Shown here: positions 14,201 to 18,729 of the stretch, in pieces
Position numbering within the stretch: position 1 is the first letter of the stretch
Layout: each line of letters begins with the position of its first letter
IMG/VR virus record: IMGVR_UViG_3300046011_000883
Span: 1-22,784 of that record
Length of the DNA stretch: 22,784 bases
Direction: 5' to 3' (one strand)
DNA from: a virus
Notes under the pieces: model-generated
Databases searched by the model: none
Told to the model about the DNA's origin: nothing
Seen by the model: only the letters and a program-made list of their open reading frames with translations
Made by a program: the position numbers and the translations under genes

Positions 14201-14862
14201 GTGGCTCTAATCCACCTTGCTACACCATTTGGAATTGATAAAGCCACTGTTGATTCAGCAAAAATTCCTGTTGTTCCATCTGAAGAAACTCGTAATTGAA
14301 CCCCATTTGATGAGTTCATACCAAGGCTATAAGACCTTTGGTTGCCCGTAGATTGATATTTACCAATCCAAATTGAAACGGCAGAAGGCGCCCAGTTGTC
14401 CATTGCAACATAGACTCTTAAATCAATATCGCCAGTAATATCAAGATTGTTAGCATCTGGTACAGATAGACGGTTTCCGTCAATATTAGGCAGATAAACA
14501 TAACCAAGGCTACCCCAGTTGGTAGGAGTAGCAGCATCTACATAGTAAGAAGCAGAGCGTGCAGTAGTTCCCTTAAGTAGTACCTCTGCTGGGTGATTGA
14601 TGGTGCGTAGTGCATCAACATCAGACAAGCCAGTAGTTCCTGCTAGTTCATTACAAACTGCAGTAAGTCCCTTGTAATTATTATCTGTACGGTTAGGGTC
14701 AACAATGTAGTTGAGAGCACCCAATAACCCAAGACCTGAGGTACCTGCCCAAACGTTGGCAGCACCTTGCTCTTCTAGGAAGTCATCTCTATCTGGGTAT
14801 ACGCCATAGTTTGCGATACGGTTGAGTTCTGCACATAATGGACTACCAGTATTACCAGCCAT
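11209..14862 (-). CDS. Large virion protein with four tandem LamG/ConA-lectin-like domains, 1217 aa
   Basis: The first 110 residues are a non-repeated adaptor (CAELNRIANYGVYPDRDDF; NYIVDPNRTDNNYKGLTAVC). Four copies of a 215-240-residue beta-sandwich domain follow, each opening with YVYLPG-like and carrying DITGDIDLR-x5-[MLD]-D-[DN]-W, then WVRATLDVDNGASGNDV-type strands and KxYRAQILNGI. DIDLR motifs lie near residues 146, 384, 625 and 841. The last 165 residues (LNFGATDSFTYLVIHRQW ...) form a fifth, diverged sandwich. These are concanavalin-A-like/LamG folds, which bind sugars or act as spacers. It most likely forms the host-contacting tail fibre or spike. Shine-Dalgarno GGAAGG lies eight bases before ATG. 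The family class is firm, the ligand unknown. Confidence 0.82.
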   Translation of the reverse strand: MAGNTGSPLCAELNRIANYGVYPDRDDFLEEQGAANVWAGTSGLGLLGALNYIVDPNRTDNNYKGLTAVCNELAGTTGLSDVDALRTINHPAEVLLKGTTARSASYYVDAATPTNWGSLGYVYLPNIDGNRLSVPDANNLDITGDIDLRVYVAMDNWAPSAVSIWIGKYQSTGNQRSYSLGMNSSNGVQLRVSSDGTTGIFAESTVALSIPNGVARWIRATRVAATGVCQFFTSTDGTTWTQLGTNVTVTSGNIYVSTTEIQIGAQTNLAIAQAQKIYRAQILNGIDGTTVLDVNIATDYKSSNLDTFTATTGQTVTVNGVGTVANYGTAGSLLPTTVGSSLAADSNDPKFLDHTGTNYVYLPGSITNYLEVPDAAALDITGDIDLRWYGALDDWTPATQNELLAKQTLSNRSYKIAINSTGFVTFQWSADGSTVTTATSTIATGVTDGTAKWVRATLDVDNGASGNDVKFFLSDNGTSWTQLGSTVTNAGVTSIYVGTAPVRIGAIPDIGTTPLTGKVYRAQILNGIGGTTVLDVDTSVITTGAATSFTAVTGQTVTINRSTSGRKTVAVTQPTWLFGTDDYMEVNNRYMAHSTAAENYVYLSGASGNYMTVSDTPPLSVTGDIDLRAKFALDDWSAVTNQSMLGKWSGGNRSYSLLVNSDSTLTFRWSANGSTLITKTSTVALSIADGATKWVRATLDVDNGASGNDVKFFSSDDGTTWTQLGATVTTAGVTSIFDGGGNLEIGTADAGTSTLTKGKFFRAQVLNGIDGTIVLDADASVITLPSQTTFVDRSSNAYTVTINKSGVGTFVSTGNYLYLPGVTSNYASAPDAAALDITGDLDLRVKVALDDWTPSTANTLLGKWATGQLSYDLEIGIDGKVYFYWTTNGSTAITKTSSVATGITDGSTKWIRATLDVDNGASGNDVIFYTSDDGITWTQLGTTQTTAGVTSIYSGTAILAVGSNSQGGGVSRGKFFRAQVLNGINGTVAFDANFENSITSLNQTTFTESSTNGATVTINRSGSTFRSAGVIDAGYLYPGATNTFSNSTTDFLNFGATDSFTYLVIHRQWDTAISGALIGNRTIVAGTVEPGYWLAVTSQSGGVNRVYSGVSGTAAVAATDSTSIPAGWVNGVLNTHVAIVDRSTNLISLIKNAGTATTASISTITTPVGSINPLRIGAISPTASTYAFMEFIGAAIFRNTLTIKNIADITNYFNGRD
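11713..14502 (-). repeat. Four tandem diverged lectin-domain repeats within the 1217-aa gene
   Basis: Matching DNA blocks encoding (D/I)-T-G-D-[IL]-D-L-R occur near 14420, 13705, 12982 and 12334, spaced about 715, 723 and 648 nt. The third copy is preceded by an extra linker (VTQPTWLFGTDDYMEVNNRY). Divergence is greater at the first copy, and copies 2-4 share whole strands such as WVRATLDVDNGASGNDV, suggesting more recent duplication or homogenisation. Confidence 0.82.
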
Positions 14863-14895
14863 TGTTTTGCCTTCCTTGTTGTACGATTAAATTAC

Positions 14896-15153
14896 TTACC
14901 ATTTAACTTTGTCAGCCCAGTAGGCTGCGCTCATTTTACCTTTTTGGATATTGGCTTTGTGACGAGCCTTAAAAGATTTCTGTCTTGCTGTTGGCTTCTT
15001 GTCGCCAGTGACACCCTGTTGACCAAAACGAATAGTCTTGACCTTGCTACCTTCTTTTGCTACAACAACGTGTGACTTGGTTGGGTGACTAGGTGTACGC
15101 TTTGGCTTGTTAAAGCCAGATACTCCTATTCGCTTTAGTCTAGGGTCTGTCAT
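14896..15153 (-). CDS. Basic small phage protein, 85 aa
   Basis: Rich in Lys and Arg (about 24 of 85) with no cysteine and no membrane span. The C-terminal half (KKPTARQKSFKARHKANIQKGK, split here, then MSAAYWADKVKW) is a pattern I recognise from small conserved phage proteins. The role is unknown; strong basicity suggests binding to packaged DNA or to acidic virion proteins. The ATG follows the preceding stop directly (TAAATG). It is the last and longest-conserved member of the run of tiny basic genes, and lies 33 bases before the lectin-like gene. Confidence 0.75.
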   Translation of the reverse strand: MTDPRLKRIGVSGFNKPKRTPSHPTKSHVVVAKEGSKVKTIRFGQQGVTGDKKPTARQKSFKARHKANIQKGKMSAAYWADKVKW

Positions 15154-15309
15154 TTACTTAACCTTTTTTAGATTCGGATTCTTTTTCTTTGCTTTTGCAC
15201 TTGCCTTGCGTGTAGATGATGCGAGGATTGCACCAGCAGACTTCATCGATACACCGCTCTTTTTTGCTATACTCTTCTGTGCTGCTTTGAAGCCCATACC
15301 CTTTGGCAT
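15154..15309 (-). CDS. Basic small protein, 51 aa
   Basis: The start ATG overlaps the previous stop (TAATG at 15307..15311) and its stop is followed at once by the next ATG. The product (MPKGMGFKAAQKSIAKKSGV..., then KASAKAKKKNPNLKKVK) has some 19 Lys/Arg in 51 residues and no acidic residue at all. Alanine- and lysine-rich, it resembles histone-H1-like tails. A longer frame on the same strand (15158..15346) is a shadow: it has poor composition and ignores both overlaps. DNA binding or virion packing is inferred. Confidence 0.72.
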   Translation of the reverse strand: MPKGMGFKAAQKSIAKKSGVSMKSAGAILASSTRKASAKAKKKNPNLKKVK

Positions 15310-15593
15310 TATCTACGCTTGCCTTTGCTGTCATAACGGTTTCCAATTAGGGAACCAAGGAATTGTCCACGTTCTGCTTCTGCTTTCTTACCAGCAGCAG
15401 ATGCTGCTTTCTTTAATGCTGGTCGCTGTGAAGGTGGATAGTTCTTTGCCTTATCAGTTGCATCAACTGAACGGCTCCAAGCCTTTGCTGCTTCGGAGCC
15501 TTCCTTAACAACATTGCCTACATAGCCTGCAACAGGTCGGTAGATTTTGTCCATAAATGAACGGTCGCTTGCTGATTTACGTGTGCTTGCCAT
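15309..15593 (-). CDS. Basic small protein, 94 aa
   Basis: A helical, basic protein (MASTRKSASDRSFMDKIYRP, then VAGYVGNVVKEGSEAAKAWS, and a Lys/Arg/Ala-rich tail ending DSKGKRR). It is the most mixed in composition of the run, with some acidic residues and a glycine-containing amphipathic centre (GQFLGSLIGNRYD). It follows the 51-aa gene's stop without a gap (stop at 15594, ATG at 15593) and overlaps the next start. No family recognised; a structural role in the head is inferred from its neighbours. Confidence 0.72.
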   Translation of the reverse strand: MASTRKSASDRSFMDKIYRPVAGYVGNVVKEGSEAAKAWSRSVDATDKAKNYPPSQRPALKKAASAAGKKAEAERGQFLGSLIGNRYDSKGKRR

Positions 15594-15749
15594 TTACTTC
15601 TTCTTTCTTACTGCTACGTTGTCTATTAGATTTGGATAAGGACGTCCTGCTGCTTTAGCACGAGCCTTAGCCTTAGCCTTTTGCGCTGCTGTTAGTGGAG
15701 TTGATTTCTTCTTAGGATTCTTAGTATCCCAAAATGGTTTCTTCTTCAT
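15594..15749 (-). CDS. Basic small protein, 51 aa (KKKPFWDTKNPKKK type)
   Basis: Starts MKKKPFWDTKNPKKKSTPLT, then an Ala/Lys helix (AAQKAKAKARAKAAGRP) and ends YPNLIDNVAVRKKK. This arrangement, a short aromatic basic head, an Ala/Lys helix and a PYPNL-x-D motif, looks like a small phage protein I have seen repeatedly, of unknown role. The ATG overlaps the 21-aa peptide's stop (TAATG). The highly basic nature suggests contact with DNA or RNA. Translation evidence is the double junction and the conserved-looking motif. Confidence 0.75.
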   Translation of the reverse strand: MKKKPFWDTKNPKKKSTPLTAAQKAKAKARAKAAGRPYPNLIDNVAVRKKK

Positions 15750-15814
15750 TAGCACTTACACGCCTTATCTGACTTGCCACATAAGCGGCACTTGCCTGGT
15801 TTACGGATTGGCAC
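15749..15814 (-). CDS. 21-aa zinc-knuckle-like mini-protein
   Basis: A GTG at 15814 follows immediately on the upstream gene's stop (TAAGTG) and the stop overlaps the next ATG (TAATG). The product (MPIRKPGKCRLCGKSDKACK, then C) has four cysteines, C9-x2-C12-x6-C19-x-C21, enough to hold one zinc, and eight Lys/Arg. At 21 residues it would be a minimal zinc knuckle; no family is recognised. Support is the exact fit between neighbours and the cysteine pattern, but it could also be a chance frame. Confidence 0.6.
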   Translation of the reverse strand: MPIRKPGKCRLCGKSDKACKC

Positions 15815-15937
15815 TTACTTCTTCTTCTTCTTAGCAGTCTTCTTTACCATCTTTTTGCCAGACTTCTTTGCTTCTGCTTTAGCCATTGCCATACCCTTAG
15901 CGGTATATGGGAACTCTTTTCCGTTTACCTTTGGCAT
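15815..15937 (-). CDS. Basic small protein, 40 aa (MPKVNGKEFPYT type)
   Basis: Starts MPKVNGKEFPYTAKGMAMAK and ends in a run of lysines (KKTAKKKKK). The head MPKV-x-G-K-x-F-P-Y-T-x-x-G-M is a pattern I know from small proteins in many phage genomes, close to capsid or tail genes. It follows the previous stop directly (TAAATG). Fifteen of 40 residues are Lys. The function is unknown; internal head protein or DNA-condensing peptide is the natural guess. Confidence 0.75.
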   Translation of the reverse strand: MPKVNGKEFPYTAKGMAMAKAEAKKSGKKMVKKTAKKKKK

Positions 15938-16057
15938 TTACTTCATCTTCTTCTTAGCGACAGCCTTCTTTGCAACCTTCTTGGCTACAGCCTTCTTAGC
16001 AGTCTTCTTAGCAGACTTCTTCATCATCATATCCATCATCATATTCTTGTTCATCAT
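15938..16057 (-). CDS. Met/Lys/Ala-repeat peptide, 39 aa
   Basis: Starts MMNKNMMMDMMMKKSAKKTA with nine methionines and continues as AKK/VAKK repeats (KKAVAKKVAKKAVAKKKMK), 17 Lys in 39 residues. This is a histone H1 C-tail-like sequence able to bind DNA by charge. The ATG overlaps the upstream stop (TAATG at 16055..16059). The next gene follows directly. It opens the mini-gene run and is its most extreme member. A chance frame is unlikely given the junctions and repeated codons. Confidence 0.72.
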   Translation of the reverse strand: MMNKNMMMDMMMKKSAKKTAKKAVAKKVAKKAVAKKKMK

Positions 16058-16485
16058 TATATTGTTCCTACTTCCTTTAGTACTTCGGTTGTATTTTTAT
16101 TGATGTGTTGTGCAGGAGGCATCTTCTCAGCGTTGTAAGGTTTGTTAAGAACCTCACTAGCATTGTATGCTGCTTCCACGTGTTGCCTTGTTGTACCACC
16201 TGGTTGCATACCCTGAGCACGTGCGTCTCTGTATGCTTGGAGTTCACCAGTCCATTTCTTGTCAGATATGTCTCTGGTTGCATCTCCTGCATTCATCTGT
16301 AAAGTTTTTACTTTACATCCGAAGCAATCTTCATCACAGGCTGTGTGGTCTATTTCAATCTCTTCGTGCTCAAAGGGAGCATCTGAAGTTTCATCACACA
16401 AAGAACAACCCCACTTAAGTGCCTTGAAGTTGTGGTTCTCATCAAATCCAAAATCTAATACCTTGCTAATATGGATGTGTTCCAT
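16057..16485 (-). CDS. Zinc-binding-like hypothetical protein, 142 aa
   Basis: The N-terminal 60 residues hold five cysteines with nearby histidines: C27-x2-C30 (WGCSLC), then C50-x3-C54-x2-C57 (TACDEDCFGCK), a treble-clef or ribbon-like zinc site. Residues 58-110 (VKTLQMNAGDATRD ... KKWTGELQAYRDARAQGMQP) form a charged helical module with a Gly-Thr turn, a block I associate with proteins of actinobacterial phages of unknown role. The C-terminus is polar. It lies between the small protein after the capsid and the basic mini-genes. Its start follows the 13-base motif TGTCCCCTATTGT (read on the + strand). No enzyme motif is seen. Confidence 0.75.
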   Translation of the reverse strand: MEHIHISKVLDFGFDENHNFKALKWGCSLCDETSDAPFEHEEIEIDHTACDEDCFGCKVKTLQMNAGDATRDISDKKWTGELQAYRDARAQGMQPGGTTRQHVEAAYNASEVLNKPYNAEKMPPAQHINKNTTEVLKEVGTI

Positions 16486-16493
16486 TGTGTCCC

Positions 16494-16763
16494 CTATTGT
16501 GCTGTAAAGTTTGCCTCTGTTACTCCGACATTGCCAGCAATTAATGCTGCCTTTGTTGCTTCACTTACTGTGTGGTTATATCCACCACGATAAACTTCTT
16601 GGTAAGTAGCCAAGTCACCATCTACTAGATAACGTTGTTGAGAGTAGACACCATCTTGTCTGATGATAGTAATGCCTCTATCAATCTTGTAAAAACTAAA
16701 TAGGCGATGAGCACCAGCAGGTCCTTCTGCGACTACTGGTGTCTTGAATGTATATGTTGTCAT
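16494..16763 (-). CDS. Small conserved phage protein after capsid, 89 aa
   Basis: An 89-aa protein of mixed strands (TTYTFKTPVVAEGPAGAHRL, then FSFYKIDRGITIIRQDG; YSQQRYLVDGDLATYQEVYR) ending in a short helix (SEATKAALIAGNVG). I recognise the type, beginning MTTYTF-x-TP and holding YQEVYRGGYNHTVSE, from phages related to actinobacterial ones, where it follows head genes. No function is established; its position suggests a head decoration or completion protein. GGGAG lies five bases before the ATG, the site just after the capsid's downstream hairpin. No cysteines. Confidence 0.75.
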   Translation of the reverse strand: MTTYTFKTPVVAEGPAGAHRLFSFYKIDRGITIIRQDGVYSQQRYLVDGDLATYQEVYRGGYNHTVSEATKAALIAGNVGVTEANFTAQ

Positions 16764-16791
16764 TATTCTCCCTAGTTAACTTACTGATAGA

Positions 16792-16809
16792 CAGGGGATT
16801 GCTCCCCTG
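16792..16809 (-). terminator. Hairpin after the capsid gene (attenuator or mRNA end)
   Basis: A perfect 7-bp inverted repeat (CAGGGGA/TCCCCTG) with a four-base loop lies in the 65-base gap behind the major capsid gene, in an operon otherwise nearly without gaps. There is no long U-tract, so it is more likely a partial terminator or an RNA-stabilising hairpin letting the capsid be made in excess over downstream genes. Confidence 0.6.
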
Positions 16810-16828
16810 CCCACCCGTCAATCAACTC

Positions 16829-18037
16829 TTATAGAGCGCCGATTGATGAACCTGATTCGATTCGGTATAGTGCTTCTTCGCGGTAGCGAGCAAAGCCAAG
16901 TACGCCGTACCAACCCATTGGGCGGAAGCGCATCAACTTGTCAACTACTGGTCCGATTACTACGTGTGGCTCTTCGGCAACTGCCTCAGCCATTGCTTGC
17001 TGTCCAGCAAGGATTGTGTCGTAGACACGTGTTACTGGAGTTACTGTGATTGTTGCTCCCACAGTTACAGCAGCAGAGTTAGCAACGTCAACAGTAAATG
17101 TTGTTGTTGAACCTGATGTTGCGATACCAGTAATCTTTGCAGATGTACCTACGCCTGTACCAGAAATCTTGTCTCCAACTTCAGCGCGTGTTGCGATAAC
17201 AGATGATGATGCAACGCCGAATGTGAATGCAGCAGATACACCAGCAACTGTTGCTGTTGTTGTTGCTAGAGCAGTCTGGTCTGCACCAATCTTGTCAGAA
17301 GCAATACGTGGTGACTCGATGAAGTATGCACCTTCGTATGAACCGATTTCACCAGCCCAAATGTTTTCATTTGTCTGGTAGTTGTGTGGGTCGCGCCAAG
17401 CAGCAGCACCTGTCTCAGCACGAAGGTCGTGTGAAACTTCTGGGTGAATACCTGCCCAGTACATTGCACCCTTACGGTATGCAGCCTTGTTAGCACGCAA
17501 CTTTGCAACAGCCTTACGGATGTTTGCGGAAGTTAGTGTTGCAGCAGCAGTAACTGTTGCTGATGATGTTGCAGTTGAACCTGAGTAGATTACGTTAGTT
17601 CCTGCACCTAGTGTCGCCATTGCAACTGTGTCGATAGAATCGGCAAGGTTGAATGCGATGATGTTAGCAACTGCTGGGTCTACGTCTGCAAGTGAGAAGA
17701 GTTCCAAAGCACGTGTTACCAATACAGAGTTACCGTACTCGTTAAGAGTAATTGTAACTGTGTTTGGTGTTGTCAATGAAACTGCATCTGGGTCAGATGT
17801 TTCTGTAAGAGCAGTTGTTGCCTGTGATAGGTCGTTGTACTTCTGTAGAACGACTGTTGAACCTGGTGTTGACTGGTTAGTTGGACGCTTATCTGCAACT
17901 GAACGAATTAGTGGTTCGGCGCGGAGAGCGAATTCGACAAGGCGGTCATACGCCTTCTGTACTAAACCAGCACCACCTGCGGTACCTCCGAGGGAAGCAG
18001 CGCCTGTTGATGTTGTGCCTGTGTATGATGTAGGCAT
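16829..18037 (-). CDS. Major capsid protein, N4-gp56-like, 402 aa
   Basis: The sequence has the marks of the N4-gp56 capsid family (HK97 fold): a Gly/Thr/Ala-rich start, then YDRLVEFALRAEPLIRSVADKR, GSTVVLQKYNDL, LNEYGNSVLVTRALELFS, and the C-terminal MGWYGVLGFARYREEALYRIES. Residues about 252-336 form a Thr/Ser/Ala-rich beta insertion (FTFGVASSSVIATRAEVGDK; TTTFTVDVANSAAVTVGATI) between capsid blocks, like an Ig/FCCH-type added domain. The gene has a strong GGAGGT Shine-Dalgarno (in a small hairpin, 18044..18059) and a hairpin after it. It follows the scaffold gene. The family is fairly sure; the insert may be a decoration domain or part of the shell. Confidence 0.85.
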   Translation of the reverse strand: MPTSYTGTTSTGAASLGGTAGGAGLVQKAYDRLVEFALRAEPLIRSVADKRPTNQSTPGSTVVLQKYNDLSQATTALTETSDPDAVSLTTPNTVTITLNEYGNSVLVTRALELFSLADVDPAVANIIAFNLADSIDTVAMATLGAGTNVIYSGSTATSSATVTAAATLTSANIRKAVAKLRANKAAYRKGAMYWAGIHPEVSHDLRAETGAAAWRDPHNYQTNENIWAGEIGSYEGAYFIESPRIASDKIGADQTALATTTATVAGVSAAFTFGVASSSVIATRAEVGDKISGTGVGTSAKITGIATSGSTTTFTVDVANSAAVTVGATITVTPVTRVYDTILAGQQAMAEAVAEEPHVVIGPVVDKLMRFRPMGWYGVLGFARYREEALYRIESGSSIGAL

Positions 18038-18043
18038 TAGTGT

Positions 18044-18059
18044 GTCACCTCCAAGTGAC
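18044..18059 (-). promoter_or_regulatory. Capsid ribosome-binding site within a small hairpin
   Basis: On the - strand GTCAC-TTGGAG-GTGAC forms a 5-bp stem with the capsid Shine-Dalgarno GGAGGT straddling loop and stem, nine bases before the ATG (18037). The hairpin could show or hide the site depending on ribosome traffic from the scaffold gene. The stem is short, so function is only possible. Confidence 0.45.
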
Positions 18060-18071
18060 TATGAACGGACA

Positions 18072-18551
18072 TTACGATTGTGAGCGAAGGATTGACAAGA
18101 TGTCGTCTGCACTTTGTGCAGCACCTAACTTATAATCTAAGTCTTCTGCTCTATCGGGCGTTACAGCATTACTAGTCAATGAGTCTTGCTGGCGCAATTG
18201 TGCGCGGTCAAACTCAGTAGTCTTTCGTGCTTCTTCAGCAGGTGTTAGTCCAAACAAATCAGCATTATCTTCAAGCCAGTTACTCACTGACTCTTCGCTA
18301 AAGTCTTCAATGTCTTTTAGAATTAACCGTGCTGCCTTTAAGTTAACGCCCTTCTTTTCAAGGACTTCTTTGACAGTTCGTTCACGCTGCTCCTTGGTAT
18401 AGTTCTCAAGTTGCTCAGTGAGTTCTTTGATACGCTTTTCATCAGAACGCTTAGCCTTCCGTAACTTTTTAAGTAAGTCACTTCCGTCTGGTTGTACATC
18501 CGTGTCGGTATCTAGGTCATCGTCTTCGTCGTCCCAGTAGTTGTTGCTCAT
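18072..18551 (-). CDS. Scaffold-like head assembly protein, 159 aa
   Basis: A highly charged, helical protein without cysteine or membrane span: an acidic head (MSNNYWDDEDDDLDTDTDVQ), then a long coiled-coil-like helix (LLKKLRKAKRSDEKRIKELT, EQLENYTKEQRERTVKEVLE), helices ending near NWLEDNADLF and an Ala/Ser/Asp-rich tail ending DDILSILRSQS. Acidic head plus coiled coil directly before the capsid gene is the layout of phage scaffolding proteins, which guide procapsid assembly and are removed later. Start ATG 18551 has GAAGGG ten bases upstream. A decoration protein is less likely. It lies after a 125-base gap which may hold regulatory sites. Confidence 0.8.
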   Translation of the reverse strand: MSNNYWDDEDDDLDTDTDVQPDGSDLLKKLRKAKRSDEKRIKELTEQLENYTKEQRERTVKEVLEKKGVNLKAARLILKDIEDFSEESVSNWLEDNADLFGLTPAEEARKTTEFDRAQLRQQDSLTSNAVTPDRAEDLDYKLGAAQSADDILSILRSQS

Positions 18552-18729
18552 AGCAACGCCACCCTTCTATTCGTTGTAGTCGCAAGCCACAGTATCTAGT
18601 CGGGGAACTAGGCTGGCTCTTGCTACCAGTCTTATACGCTATGTGGGCTGGTCGGTCACATAGGATTCTTTTGTTGTTAGATACGTCCTGCTGTTGAAGA
18701 GGACTTAGTACTTCCAGAAGATAGAGCAC
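18517..18729 (-). CDS. Possible small Cys/Arg-rich protein (uncertain)
   Basis: The 125-base gap ahead of the scaffold gene is open in one frame. It encodes, in part, RILCDRPAHIAYKTGSKSQP and TRYCGLRLQRIEGWRCYEQ, ending in an Arg run. The three cysteines in C-D-R-P-A...Y-C-G...W-R-C could belong to a small zinc-binding domain. However, no ATG lies in the gap itself; the nearest start, a GTG at 18729, is 53 bases inside the preceding gene, and the end overlaps the scaffold gene by 35 bases. The alternative is a structured, untranslated leader (18576..18663). Codon use is unlike neighbouring genes. I favour neither. Confidence 0.3.
   Translation of the reverse strand: MLYLLEVLSPLQQQDVSNNKRILCDRPAHIAYKTGSKSQPSSPTRYCGLRLQRIEGWRCYEQQLLGRRRR
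18576..18663 (-). promoter_or_regulatory. Inverted-repeat region ahead of scaffold/capsid genes
   Basis: Two structures fill the longest gap of the - strand operon. First, a perfect 7-bp inverted repeat CTATGTG-11-CACATAG (18639..18663), an operator-like spacing. Second, an extended imperfect stem (18576..18626): GTAG/CTAC, CAAG/CTTG and CCA/TGG outside, with CTAG-8-CTAG (18596..18611) as the inner hairpin. TATAAG just downstream of the first repeat could be a -10 element, though no good -35 is seen. Possible roles are a late promoter with operator, or a structured mRNA leader. Confidence 0.45.

Noticed and set aside
11713-14502. Long tandem repeats as assembly error or CRISPR
   Set aside because: The copies differ in sequence and length (648 to 723 nt) and keep one reading frame, so they are domain repeats, not array spacers or a collapsed assembly.
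15158-15346. A 62-aa frame on the - strand over the basic mini-genes
   Set aside because: It overlaps two genes with exact stop-start junctions (15154..15309 and 15309..15593), has low-quality composition and no ribosome site; a shadow.
16105-16507. Several + strand frames opposite the 142-aa gene
   Set aside because: Antisense to a well-supported gene with conserved cysteine motifs, and no ribosome sites; shadows.
16764-16828. Promoter in the gap after the capsid gene
   Set aside because: A TTGACG-like box is present but no -10 element lies at a suitable distance; the hairpin explains the gap better.
18576-18663. Possible tRNA or tmRNA in the gap before the scaffold gene
   Set aside because: A CTAG-TTCCCCGA-CTAG arm looks faintly like a T-arm, but the loop is eight bases, stems are short, and acceptor and anticodon arms are missing.
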